From assembly GCF_014207375.1 (NCBI RefSeq), contig NZ_JACHEE010000001.1:389614-453613 (forward strand): 64,000 nt of DNA, read 5' to 3'. The stretch comes from Arthrobacter sp. AZCC_0090 (lineage in GTDB: Bacteria; Actinomycetota; Actinomycetes; Actinomycetales; Micrococcaceae). A program made the translations under genes and the position numbers. Below are positions 1 to 8,952 of the stretch, piece after piece; within the stretch, counting starts at the first letter, position 1; each line of letters begins with the position of its first letter. The notes below the pieces were generated by a model that was given only the letters and a program-made list of their open reading frames with translations, ran no database searches and was not told where the DNA came from.

Positions 1-420
1 CCGCTTGTCCTGGATGGCATGCTCCGGGTTGCCGGCCCGGTCCTGGACCCACCGCTGGAGTTTGGGTTGGAAGAGCACCATGAGCAGCGCGACGACGATC
101 AAGATGGGAGCGGCGTAGTAGAAGACCTTCTCCGGGAGGTGCAGCAGCAACCAGGCGCCCGTGATGCCGCCAAGAAGCGACGCCGGCAGGAGCCGCAGAA
201 GTTGCCGCCCCCTGCCCCTGAGCTCATGCCTGTAGCCCCAGGACCCGGTGACATTGCCCGCCACAAGCCCCATGGCGTTGCTGATGGTCGCAGTGACGGG
301 TGCGTAGCCCAGGGCGATGAGGACCGGGAACGTCACCAGCGTGCCCGAGCCCACCACGCTGTTGATGGTTCCGGCCCAGAGCCCCGCGAAAAAGATCAGG
401 ATGCCACTAAGGATCTCCAC
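1..420 (-). CDS. Sulfite exporter TauE/SafE family permease (partial)
   Basis: Only the first 140 codons are in the window; the gene runs off the left edge. The N-terminus is hydrophobic and carries the family signature GTINSVVGSGTLVTFPVL near residues 16-33, followed by AxxAxISNAMG and further membrane segments, which is the repeat typical of the TauE/SafE (PF01925) anion exporters of the cytoplasmic membrane. The substrate (sulfite, sulfonate or another organic anion) cannot be told from sequence. I chose the GTG start because it directly precedes the first membrane segment and lies 19 bp after the stop of the ABC ATPase on the same strand, so the two are probably co-transcribed. A weak GAGAA sits just upstream as possible ribosome binding site. 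Confidence 0.85.
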   Translation of the reverse strand, partial: MEILSGILIFFAGLWAGTINSVVGSGTLVTFPVLIALGYAPVTATISNAMGLVAGNVTGSWGYRHELRGRGRQLLRLLPASLLGGITGAWLLLHLPEKVFYYAAPILIVVALLMVLFQPKLQRWVQDRAGNPEHAIQDKR

Positions 421-439
421 TGTTTCTCGGTGCCCGGGC

Positions 440-1225
440 CTAGCGGCGGGCGGTGGCCGTGTAGCGGCCGGAGTTCTCGGTCACGTCCAGCGGCAGGCCG
501 AAGGTGTTGCTGAGGTGCTCTGCGGTCAAGACTTCTTCGATGGGGCCCGCGGCGACCACTCCGCCGTCGCGAAGCAGCATGGCGTGGGTGAATCCCGGAG
601 GAACCTCTTCCAAGTGATGCGTCACGAGAACCATCGCGGGGGCGTCTTCATCGAGGGCGAGTTCGCCGAGTTTGTGGACGAGCTCTTCGCGTCCGCCAAG
701 GTCCAGGCCGGCGGCAGGCTCGTCGAGCAGGAGAAGCTCAGGATCGGTCATGAGGGCCCGGGCGATTTGCACGCGCTTACGTTCGCCCTCGGAAAGCGAG
801 GCGAACGGACGGTTCAGGAGCGGTCCCATTCCCCATTCGTTGAGGAGGCCAAAGGCGCGGCGCTCGTCGTCGCGCTCGTATCCCTCGCGCCAGCGGCCGG
901 TCACCCCATAGGCGGCAGTGACCACAACGTTGAGTACGTTTTCATGTTCCGGGATCTGGGTGGCGAGTGCCGCGGAGGAAAGGCCAATGCGCGGGCGGAG
1001 CTCAAAGACATCCACCCGGCCCAGCGTCTCGTCAAGGATCCCCGCTTTTCCGCTGGTGGGATGCATCCGCGCGGCGGCTATCTGCAGCAGAGTGGTCTTG
1101 CCGGCACCGTTGGGGCCGAGGATGACCCAGCGTTCGCCTTCATTGACCTGCCAGTCAACCTTGTCCAGCAGGGTCTTGGTACCTCGGACAACGCTGACGG
1201 AAGCCAATTCAAGAACATCACTCAT
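440..1225 (-). CDS. ABC transporter ATP-binding protein
   Basis: A 261-residue single-domain ATPase. Walker A GPNGAGKT is at residues 37-44, the signature appears as LSEGE (144-148) rather than LSGGQ, Walker B LLLLDEP is at 164-170, and a switch histidine occurs in the later TxHH motif. The LSEGE-type signature and the HLEEVPPG segment resemble soluble ATPases of the ModF/YlmA kind, so it may not energise a classical importer. No permease of the ABC class is adjacent; the next gene downstream is a TauE/SafE permease. I prefer ATG 1225 over an in-frame GTG at 1237 because that GTG overlaps a probable -10 hexamer TAGTGT (1234-1239). Substrate unknown. Confidence 0.82.
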   Translation of the reverse strand: MSDVLELASVSVVRGTKTLLDKVDWQVNEGERWVILGPNGAGKTTLLQIAAARMHPTSGKAGILDETLGRVDVFELRPRIGLSSAALATQIPEHENVLNVVVTAAYGVTGRWREGYERDDERRAFGLLNEWGMGPLLNRPFASLSEGERKRVQIARALMTDPELLLLDEPAAGLDLGGREELVHKLGELALDEDAPAMVLVTHHLEEVPPGFTHAMLLRDGGVVAAGPIEEVLTAEHLSNTFGLPLDVTENSGRYTATARR

Positions 1226-1233
1226 AGGAGTAG

Positions 1234-1239
1234 ACACTA
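1234..1239 (-). promoter_or_regulatory. Candidate -10 hexamer for the ABC ATPase gene
   Basis: On the minus strand the hexamer reads TAGTGT and stands 8 nt before ATG 1225, giving a leaderless or nearly leaderless transcript. There is no Shine-Dalgarno sequence before the ATG. No good -35 is seen. Confidence 0.35.
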
Positions 1240-1336
1240 GGACAAAAATGGGGGCGATAGATAACCGAAACTTCGGTCACACTGTTTGCGCGCCGCATTG
1301 GAAGAAACAGGATTCGGGTGGGGGTTCTGCGCTGGC

Positions 1337-1342
1337 TAAGAT
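1337..1342 (+). promoter_or_regulatory. -10 hexamer of serB; leaderless start
   Basis: TAAGAT lies 7 nt before the serB ATG and no ribosome binding site is present, so transcription should begin at or within a base of the start codon. This is one of several starts in the window with the same spacing. Confidence 0.5.
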
Positions 1343-1349
1343 TGCAGCC

Positions 1350-2243
1350 ATGAGTTCGAACTTGACCGCGGTCAGCTATGGCGTGAATTTGTCCCCTTCG
1401 GAGCTTGAGCACCTGCGCAAAGTGCTGTCCGGCTCCGGGGCTTCCTTCACGTCCGAGTCACGTTCGGGGGACGATCGCTTTGGGGTCTACACCCTCGGCC
1501 TGGCCGTTGACGGGGCAACTGCCGCCGACTTGTCCGGCCTCCGGCGCCGGATCGCCGACGCCGCGGCTCCCGGCATGGACACTGCGATCGTCGCCGATGC
1601 CTTGCGCGACGCTTCACGCAAGTTCCTGATCATGGACGTCGACTCCACCCTGATCCAGCAGGAAGTCATCGAACTGCTTGCTGCACACGCCGGCAAGCGC
1701 GAGGAGGTGACGGCCGTTACCGAGGCCGCAATGCGAGGCGAACTGGACTTCGCGCAAAGCCTCCACGCCCGCGTGGCGGTGCTCGCAGGCCTGCCGGCCG
1801 CCGTCGTCGACGCCGTCCGTGCCGAGGTGCGCCTGAGCGAGGGTGCGGCGGATCTCGTTGCTGCTTTCAAGGCCGCGGGCCACGCGGTGGCGGTGGTGTC
1901 GGGTGGCTTCAACCAGATCCTGAAGCCGATCGCGGAGGAACTTGGGCTGGACTACTGGATCGCAAATGAACTCGAAATCGTTGATGGCGTCCTCACGGGC
2001 AAGGTGCTCGGCGACGTCATCGACCGCGCAGCCAAGGAGAAATACCTCCGCGAGTGGGCAGCTGCCGAGGGGATCGATCTGGAGCACACCATCGCCGTGG
2101 GCGACGGCGCGAACGACCTCGACATGCTGGAGGCAGCTGGGATCGGTGTCGCGTTCAACGCCAAGCCTGCCGTCCGGGCGGTAGCCGATGCCGCCATCAA
2201 CATGCCATATCTGGACGCGGTCCGGCATATCGCCGGCGTCTAG
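1350..2243 (+). CDS. serB: Phosphoserine phosphatase SerB
   Basis: A 297-residue cytosolic enzyme that hydrolyses O-phosphoserine in the last step of serine synthesis. An ACT-like regulatory region fills roughly residues 1-85. The HAD core follows: motif I DVDSTL with D96 as nucleophile and D98 as acid/base, motif II Ser184 in VSGGF, Lys near 229, and motif III GDGANDLDM (251-259) for magnesium. The reading frame is open far upstream, but the ATG at 1350 gives the usual family N-terminus and lies 7 nt after a -10 hexamer, so a leaderless message is likely. It diverges from the ABC ATPase gene and ends before a strong hairpin. Confidence 0.93.
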   Translation: MSSNLTAVSYGVNLSPSELEHLRKVLSGSGASFTSESRSGDDRFGVYTLGLAVDGATAADLSGLRRRIADAAAPGMDTAIVADALRDASRKFLIMDVDSTLIQQEVIELLAAHAGKREEVTAVTEAAMRGELDFAQSLHARVAVLAGLPAAVVDAVRAEVRLSEGAADLVAAFKAAGHAVAVVSGGFNQILKPIAEELGLDYWIANELEIVDGVLTGKVLGDVIDRAAKEKYLREWAAAEGIDLEHTIAVGDGANDLDMLEAAGIGVAFNAKPAVRAVADAAINMPYLDAVRHIAGV

Positions 2244-2263
2244 CTGGAATTCATGCAACACTG

Positions 2264-2306
2264 AAGCGGCCTGGGACTGAGCAATTCAGCCAGTCCCGGG
2301 CCGCTT
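2264..2306. terminator. Bidirectional terminator between serB and the SDR gene
   Basis: A 16-bp stem (arms 2264-2279 and 2291-2306, one G-T pair) with an 11-nt loop lies between two convergent genes and can serve both strands. Confidence 0.75.
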
Positions 2307-2322
2307 CTTCGTGCGGAAAAAG

Positions 2323-3072
2323 TTAGGCGCTCTTGCCGAAGTAGTCGGCGCCGCCCACGTATTCGGTGTGGCCGCTCTCGACGTCGGCAGTCACCATCTT
2401 GGCAACCTCGGCGGCGAATTCCGCCACGGAGTACAGCTTGCCGGCCTCGGCGCGGCGGGCCTCAATGGCGCCCGGGTTGGAGCGGTCCAGTAAAGTGGCC
2501 GTGACGGTGCCCTCGATCATGTCGCCGGAAACCACCACGAGGGAGATGCCTTTCTCGGCAAGGTTCGGGAGAAGTCCGCGCAACGCGTCCTCACCGGCGC
2601 GCTTGCTACGGGCGACCGGCTCGTACTCGGGCATAGTGGGCACGGTCTCGACGAAATGTGCCTGGTGGCTCGTGACGAAGACCACGCGGGAACCTTCCGG
2701 CATCAGCGGAATTGCGGCGTTGAGCATGTTGACCTGGGCATCGCGGTTCAACTTGAGGGCGTAGTCCTCTTCCATGCCGGATTCCATGCCACCGGAGGCG
2801 TTGAGCACCAGGACGTTCAGCGAACCGAATTCCTCCATGGCGGCGCTGGCCAGCGACTGGACGCCTTCCTGGGTGGTCAGGTCCGCCCCGACGGCGACAG
2901 CACGGCCACCGGCCGCTTGGATATCGCCCACTACCTTGTTAGCCCGCGGGGCCTTCTGGCGATAGTTGACGACGACGGCAGCGCCCTCGCCGGCCAGGAT
3001 CTTGGCTACTTCAGCGCCGATGCCGCGTGAAGAACCGGTGACGATTGCCGTCTTGTTGTCCAGCAGTCCCAT
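2323..3072 (-). CDS. SDR-family oxidoreductase with atypical active site
   Basis: A 249-residue Rossmann-fold protein of the short-chain dehydrogenase/reductase family. The NAD(P)-binding TGSSRGIG is at residues 12-19 and ADL at 63-65. The usual NNAG is LNASG (90-94). A Ser (S135) is in place, but the catalytic YxxxK is not: Tyr150 and Lys157 are seven residues apart, and the position four before the Lys is Val153. It may be a structural or binding member rather than a normal dehydrogenase, or use Tyr150 through a shifted loop. ATG 3072 is chosen over an ATG 66 bp upstream because AAAGGAG lies at ideal distance from it. The gene follows fabG on the same strand after 170 bp. Substrate unknown. 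Confidence 0.85.
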   Translation of the reverse strand: MGLLDNKTAIVTGSSRGIGAEVAKILAGEGAAVVVNYRQKAPRANKVVGDIQAAGGRAVAVGADLTTQEGVQSLASAAMEEFGSLNVLVLNASGGMESGMEEDYALKLNRDAQVNMLNAAIPLMPEGSRVVFVTSHQAHFVETVPTMPEYEPVARSKRAGEDALRGLLPNLAEKGISLVVVSGDMIEGTVTATLLDRSNPGAIEARRAEAGKLYSVAEFAAEVAKMVTADVESGHTEYVGGADYFGKSA

Positions 3073-3081
3073 TCGTGCTCC

Positions 3082-3117
3082 TTTATTCAAAGCGTCCAAT
3101 TTGTTCAAAACATCCAA
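3082..3117. repeat. 18-bp tandem repeat upstream of the SDR gene
   Basis: Two adjacent 18-bp units (3082-3099 and 3100-3117) differ at four positions; on the minus strand each reads TTGGAYGYTTTGAAYAAA. The unit nearest the gene abuts the Shine-Dalgarno sequence. It could be a regulator binding site, a duplicated -10 region, or a chance duplication. Confidence 0.6.
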
Positions 3118-3242
3118 GTTCTCATAGTCCTGAGTCAATCATGCCAGCGGCCTTCATCGTTCCATCTGTGGATTCCCCACAAAGAACGGATTGGCGATTT
3201 TTTCGGTTTCGCCCACGCGCGTCGCTCCGCGAAGGGAAGCGC

Positions 3243-4633
<1,391 letters not shown>

Positions 4634-4637
<4 letters not shown>

Positions 4638-4912
4638 ACATCTTCACAATGAGCGGCCTTGGGTTCGAGAATGAGCAGCAAGCCGGTCATCGCGAGTCAC
4701 CCGGAGCAGTGTGCTCACGCAAGGCCTGCCGCGCAGAGGCCACGTGGCAGCTCTTGTGGAACAACCCGCGCATCCATACCCCCGATCGGCGCAAGGTGTG
4801 GCTTTCCTGCCAGGAGCACCGGGAATGGCTGGAGGATTACCTGCAGACCCGCGGCCTGTGGAAAGAGACAATACCTTTCGAAAAGACCACAGACCCAGGC
4901 GAGGTCCGCTGA
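4634..4912 (+). CDS. Conserved actinobacterial small Cys/His protein
   Basis: A 92-residue soluble protein between the DUF3099 gene and SURF1. Its centre carries CSRKAC, then WNNPRIHTPDRRKVWLSC and QEH, giving a C-x4-C ... C-x2-H pattern that could bind zinc. The same arrangement recurs in a conserved actinobacterial family sometimes mislabelled acetone carboxylase, but nothing here resembles that enzyme. Its start overlaps the previous stop and its stop directly abuts the SURF1 ATG, so the three genes form a tight operon. A role alongside SURF1 in oxidase assembly is a guess from context only. Confidence 0.8.
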
Positions 4913-5767
4913 ATGTACCGCTTTCTTTTTTCCAGCAAGTGGCTGGGCTACTTCGTCTTGGCCGTAATCTTCGCTGCGGGCTGCGTTTTCCTGGGCCGCT
5001 GGCAAATGGACCGCCGGGCCGAAACGCTGGCGGAAATCAACCGTGTTGTCAGTAACTATTCGGCCACTCCCCTTCCGTTCTCCGCCGCCAAGGCGGAGTT
5101 CCAGGCGTTGGATCCGGAGCGGGAATGGACACAGGTGGAACTGCGCGGAAGCTATGACGTGGCCGGCCAACGCGTCGTCCGTAACCGCCCCCTCAACGGC
5201 CAGCCCGGATACGAGGTAGTGGTCCCCTTCCGCTTGACGAGCGGCGAAGCCGTGGTGGTTGACCGCGGATGGCTCCCAATCGGAAACAAGACTCCCGGTC
5301 ACCCTGACAGCATCCCGGCCCCGCCGGCCGGCGAGGTCACCGTCGTCGCGCGATTGAAGGCCTCGGAACAGAAACTGGACCGCGGCGCCGTCGACGGCCA
5401 ACTCGCGTCCATCGATCTGCCCTCCTACGCCGTAGAACTCGGCTACCCCATCATGACCGGGGCCTATGGGCAGCTGGCCACGGAATCGCCTGCTGTCCAG
5501 CCGATGCCCGCACCGTTCCCCAAGCCCGCCACGGACGAAGGCACCCACCTGTCCTATTCCTTGCAGTGGTTTGCCTTCGGCGTGCTGATGTTCGTCGGGT
5601 TCGGCTATGCGGCGAGGCAGCAGGCCCGCAATGCCCGGATTGATGCCGAGGACGAGGACGAAGAAATCAGTGCGACGCCTCGTCGCAAGGCTCCCGCGCC
5701 GCGGAAGTCAAAGCGGCCGACGGCCGAAGAAGAGGAAGACGCAATCCTGGATGCGCAAGGCTACTGA
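4913..5767 (+). CDS. SURF1-family cytochrome oxidase assembly protein
   Basis: A 284-residue membrane protein with the SURF1 topology: one N-terminal membrane helix (about 8-27, containing FLGRWQ), a large outer domain with the RNRPLNGQPGYEVV segment (90-104) and the VDRGWLP motif (117-123), and a second helix near 213-232. SURF1 proteins assist insertion of haem a into cytochrome aa3 oxidase, which fits the ctaA and ctaB genes elsewhere in the window. The C-terminal 50 residues are a charged, Lys/Arg/Glu-rich tail. It starts at the base after the preceding stop and overlaps the next gene by 17 bp. Confidence 0.9.
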   Translation: MYRFLFSSKWLGYFVLAVIFAAGCVFLGRWQMDRRAETLAEINRVVSNYSATPLPFSAAKAEFQALDPEREWTQVELRGSYDVAGQRVVRNRPLNGQPGYEVVVPFRLTSGEAVVVDRGWLPIGNKTPGHPDSIPAPPAGEVTVVARLKASEQKLDRGAVDGQLASIDLPSYAVELGYPIMTGAYGQLATESPAVQPMPAPFPKPATDEGTHLSYSLQWFAFGVLMFVGFGYAARQQARNARIDAEDEDEEISATPRRKAPAPRKSKRPTAEEEEDAILDAQGY

Positions 5768-6236
5768 GGTGGTCCCGGCCCCCGTCCTGAACGTGAAGTC
5801 GGCGCTGACGGCGGCAGGCGCCCTGGACACGGTGCTCACTTTTGACGATGACGTCCCGACGGCGATCGCCGCAGCTTCCCTCTTGGGCTGCGACGTCGCA
5901 GCGATAGCCAACAGCCTGGTCTTCGAGCTCGACGGCGCACCCCTGCTGATTCTCGCGAGCGGAGCCGCGAAGGTGGACACGGCCCTGGTGGCAGCGACTT
6001 TGGGCGCCGCCAGGATCCGCCGGGCCACCCCGGACTTCGTCCTGGAACACACGGGCCAGGCCGTGGGTGGCGTGGCTCCCGTTGGCCACCCACAGCCCAT
6101 ACGCACCATCCTCGACATATCCCTCCAGGAGCATCCGCTTCTTTGGGCAGGCGCGGGCGACCATCACTCGATGTTCTCCATCAGCTACAGCGAACTGCAA
6201 CGGATTACGGCCGCGCAGCCCTTGCAGGTCCGCTGA
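5751..6236 (+). CDS. YbaK/EbsC-family aminoacyl-tRNA deacylase-like protein
   Basis: A 161-residue protein of the YbaK/ProX domain family, whose members hydrolyse mischarged aminoacyl-tRNAs such as Ala-, Cys- or Ser-tRNA. The core ANSLVFELDGAPLLILASG, the later VGGVAPVGH and the final AGAGDHHSMF segments are typical of this fold. The true specificity cannot be assigned. ATG 5751 overlaps the SURF1 gene by 17 bp; a GTG at 5769, better placed behind an AAGG, just after the SURF1 stop, is an equally good start and would make the protein six residues shorter. Confidence 0.82.
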   Translation: MRKATEVVPAPVLNVKSALTAAGALDTVLTFDDDVPTAIAAASLLGCDVAAIANSLVFELDGAPLLILASGAAKVDTALVAATLGAARIRRATPDFVLEHTGQAVGGVAPVGHPQPIRTILDISLQEHPLLWAGAGDHHSMFSISYSELQRITAAQPLQVR

Positions 6237-6242
6237 GCCCCA

Positions 6243-6285
6243 GGTCCACTGAGCGGAGGTCCTGAGCTATGGGTCCACTGAGCGG
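6243..6285. repeat. 14-bp direct repeat in the YbaK-SRPBCC gap
   Basis: GGTCCACTGAGCGG occurs at 6243-6256 and 6272-6285, with a looser relative across the end of the preceding gene. The short 80-bp gap holds nothing else apart from the next gene's -10 box. Confidence 0.55.
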
Positions 6286-6307
6286 TTGTTCCGACGCCGC
6301 CCGGCGC

Positions 6308-6313
6308 TAGGCT
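6308..6313 (+). promoter_or_regulatory. Candidate -10 hexamer of the SRPBCC gene
   Basis: TAGGCT ends 7 nt before ATG 6321, the same geometry as other leaderless starts here. An in-frame GTG at 6315 would be too close to the hexamer. Confidence 0.4.
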
Positions 6314-6320
6314 GGTGAGC

Positions 6321-6764
6321 ATGGCTGAATACACCTACGTCACGTACATCGAAGGAACCCCGGACCGGATTTGGACGGCGCTGACGGATGCCGCTCAGAC
6401 CGCCGAGTACTGGGGCCACGCCAATGTCTCCGACTGGAAAGCAGGTTCACGCTGGGAGCACCAGCGCACGGATGGCTCCGGGACGGCCGACGTTGTGGGA
6501 ACCATCCTGGAAGCAACGCCGCCGATGCGCCTCGTCAACACCTGGGAGGATCCTACCGTTCCAGAGGTGGTGAAGCCCGACGTGGTCACCTTCACCATCG
6601 AGTCACACGACGGCATTGCCAGGCTCACCGTCCACCACAGGAACATCGCCGACGAGGAGCAGCTAGCCATTGCAAGCCGAGGCTGGTCGGCCGTCCTCTC
6701 CAACCTGAAAAGCTACATCGAACTGGGCCGGCCCCTTGCCTCTGTGCCGTGGGAAATGCCCTAA
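6321..6764 (+). CDS. SRPBCC (AHSA1-like) domain protein
   Basis: A 147-residue single-domain protein of the START/SRPBCC fold. The N-terminal YIEGTPDRIWTALTD and TAEYWGH segments, the central GSRWEH and the C-terminal GWSAVLSNLKSYIELG helix match the AHSA1 family, small cytosolic hydrophobic-ligand binders with no defined chemistry. The start is placed at the ATG, 7 nt after a -10-like hexamer. It converges on the ABC-F gene with only 9 bp between the stops. Function unknown. Confidence 0.82.
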   Translation: MAEYTYVTYIEGTPDRIWTALTDAAQTAEYWGHANVSDWKAGSRWEHQRTDGSGTADVVGTILEATPPMRLVNTWEDPTVPEVVKPDVVTFTIESHDGIARLTVHHRNIADEEQLAIASRGWSAVLSNLKSYIELGRPLASVPWEMP

Positions 6765-6773
6765 GGCTGCCCT

Positions 6774-8372
6774 CTAAGCGAGGGTGATGAGGTCCAGGTA
6801 ATCTTCGTTCCAGTGGTCCTCGACGCCGTCCGGGAGCAGCACCACGCGTTCCGGATTGAGCGCCTCCACGGCGCCTTCATCGTGGCTGACGAGCACGACG
6901 GCGCCCGAATAGTTTCGCAACGCGCCCAGGATTTCGGCGCGGCTGGCGGGGTCAAGGTTGTTGGTGGGCTCGTCCAGGAGCAGTACGTTCGCGCTCGAGG
7001 CCACGATCGTGGCGAGGGCCAGTCGCGTCTTCTCACCACCGGAAAGGACACCCGCTGGCTTGTCGACGTCATCTCCCGAGAACAGGAACGAGCCGAGGAT
7101 TCCGCGGACTTCAGCGTCCTTCATGTCAGGGGCGGATGAACGCATGTTCTCCAAGACAGTGCGATCGTGGTCAAGGGTTTCGTGCTCCTGGGCGTAGTAG
7201 CCCACCTTGAGGCCATGGCCAGGGACAATTTCGCCGGTGTCCGGCTTGTCCACTCCAGCAAGCATGCGCAAGAGGGTGGTCTTGCCTGCACCGTTAAGGC
7301 CCAGGATCACCACCTTGGAACCGCGGTCGATTGCCAGGTCCACATCCGTGAAGATCTCCAGGGAGCCGTACGACTTGCTCAAGCCTTCCGCTGTAAGCGG
7401 AGTCTTGCCACAAGGTGCGGGATCCGGGAATCGCAGTGCTGCCACGCGGTCATGCTCGCGGACTGCTTCGAGGCCGCCAAGCAGCCGCTCGGCACGCTTT
7501 GCCATGTTCTGCGCTGCCACAGCCTTCGTGGCCTTGGCCCGCATTTTGTTGGCCTGGTCCATGAGGACCTGGGCCTTCTTCTCGGCATTCGCGCGCTCAC
7601 GCTTGCGGGCACGTTCGTCCGTTTCGCGCTGTTGCAGGTAGCGCTTCCAACCCATGTTGTAGAAGTCGATCTGAGCCCGGTTGGCGTCCAGGTGGTAGAC
7701 CTTGTTGACCGTGGCTTCAAGGAGCTCCACGTCGTGGCTGATCACTATCAGCCCGCCCTGGTGTCCCTTGAGGAAGTCGCGGAGCCACGTGATGGAGTCG
7801 GCATCGAGGTGGTTGGTGGGTTCGTCCAGGAGCAGGGTTTCGGCGTCGGAGTAGAGAATCCGGGCGAGCTCGACGCGGCGGCGCTGGCCACCCGAGAGCG
7901 TCTTGAGCGGCTGGTTCAGGAGCCGCTCGGGAAGGGCCAGGTTGGAGGAAATAGCTGCGGCTTCGGCCTCGGCCGCATAACCGCCTCCGGCGAGGAACTC
8001 AGCTTCCAGGCGGTCGTAGCGGTTCATCGCTTTGCGCTGTACGGTGGCGTCTTCGCTGGACATGTCCGTTTGAGCCTGCTTCAGCTTGCCCACCACCACG
8101 TCGAGGCCGCGGGCGGAGAGGATGCGGTCGCGCGCCAGCTGTTCCATGTCCGGGGTCCGCGGATCCTGTGGCAAGTAGCCAATCTCGCCGCTCCGGGCAA
8201 CCTTGCCTGCCGCGGGCAGCCCCTCGCCGGCCAGGACGCGGGTGAGGGTCGTTTTGCCTGCACCGTTCCGGCCAACCAGGCCGATCTTGTCCCCCTTGTC
8301 CACGCGGAAGCTGACCTGATCCATGAGCAGGCGGGCGCCGGCGCGCAGTTCGAGTTCCTGGACGGTAATCAA
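6774..8372 (-). CDS. ABC-F family ATP-binding cassette protein
   Basis: A 532-residue soluble protein with two nucleotide-binding domains and no membrane segments. The first has Walker A GRNGAGKT (34-41) and LSGGQRRR; the second has GLNGAGKT and LSGGEKTR with a DEPTNNLD Walker B region. A charged helical linker rich in Arg/Lys/Glu (roughly residues 245-310) joins them, as in ribosome-binding ABC-F factors (EttA/Uup group). Such proteins act on the ribosome, in translation control or antibiotic protection; which applies here is not visible. The start is a TTG, giving the conserved MITVQELELRAGARLL opening, with AAAGG about 11 nt upstream. Confidence 0.88.
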   Translation of the reverse strand: MITVQELELRAGARLLMDQVSFRVDKGDKIGLVGRNGAGKTTLTRVLAGEGLPAAGKVARSGEIGYLPQDPRTPDMEQLARDRILSARGLDVVVGKLKQAQTDMSSEDATVQRKAMNRYDRLEAEFLAGGGYAAEAEAAAISSNLALPERLLNQPLKTLSGGQRRRVELARILYSDAETLLLDEPTNHLDADSITWLRDFLKGHQGGLIVISHDVELLEATVNKVYHLDANRAQIDFYNMGWKRYLQQRETDERARKRERANAEKKAQVLMDQANKMRAKATKAVAAQNMAKRAERLLGGLEAVREHDRVAALRFPDPAPCGKTPLTAEGLSKSYGSLEIFTDVDLAIDRGSKVVILGLNGAGKTTLLRMLAGVDKPDTGEIVPGHGLKVGYYAQEHETLDHDRTVLENMRSSAPDMKDAEVRGILGSFLFSGDDVDKPAGVLSGGEKTRLALATIVASSANVLLLDEPTNNLDPASRAEILGALRNYSGAVVLVSHDEGAVEALNPERVVLLPDGVEDHWNEDYLDLITLA

Positions 8373-8628
8373 TTCGGGGAATGCCTTTCAACGGGGAACA
8401 CCCGCGGCACGGAAGTCATCGGCGCAGCTGGGGTGGAGGGGGCCGAACAAACGGCCTATACGATTCTACCGCCCGCCGAGTCCCACGCTTGCCAGCGTAG
8501 ACGTTGAGCATCCATCGTCCACGATCCCGAAACAGAAAGCACCCCGGCTACGTTGACGACACACGCGGCTATGGCGTCGTTCCGGCCGCATACGAGCCAC
8601 GTGCCGCCACAAGGGAGACCGTCTTCCC
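8373..8628. other. Divergent intergenic region before the small membrane protein
   Basis: About 256 bp between the ABC-F gene and the small + strand gene. I see no coding sequence, clear hairpin or strong promoter match in it; promoters for both flanking genes are presumably here. Confidence 0.4.
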
Positions 8629-8790
8629 GTGAACGAGGGACAGCTGAGCACGGCTGGCATCATCGCGGCCGTCGTCGTGGCGGTGGTGACCCTCGTCGCA
8701 GCGGTGCTGGGCGGCCTGGCCGGCATGCACTACCACCGCAAGGTGGACCGGGTGGGCTTCACTCCAGTGGACGACGACGGCGTGGACTGA
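8629..8790 (+). CDS. Small single-pass membrane protein (53 aa)
   Basis: A short frame with a GTG start behind AGGGAGA at workable spacing. It encodes about nine polar residues, one long hydrophobic helix rich in Ala/Val/Leu/Gly (about residues 10-31), then a charged tail HYHRKVDRVGFTPVDDDGVD. Third codon positions are strongly G/C, as in the neighbouring genes. That layout, positive residues right after the helix, is typical of a real small membrane protein. No family is recognised. It lies 160 bp before bioY on the same strand. Confidence 0.6.
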   Translation: MNEGQLSTAGIIAAVVVAVVTLVAAVLGGLAGMHYHRKVDRVGFTPVDDDGVD

Positions 8791-8848
8791 GGGAGGACAA
8801 GTCCGATCCCGAAAGGTCCGCTGCTCTTTGTCCCTTCGCTCCAAGGCC

Positions 8849-8878
8849 TTGCCGGACTGCTCGTGGACACCCTACAAA
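8849..8878 (+). promoter_or_regulatory. Candidate promoter of the bioYMN operon
   Basis: TTGCCG (8849-8854) and TACAAA (8873-8878) are 18 bp apart and would give a leader of about 70 nt ahead of bioY. I see no obvious palindromic BioQ or BirA operator. Confidence 0.35.
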
Positions 8879-8952
8879 ATACTGCGCTTGGCTGCTCTGT
8901 AGTCTCGGTTTCAGGGGATTCATTCCGCCCCCGGCATCAGACAGGAAACAAC

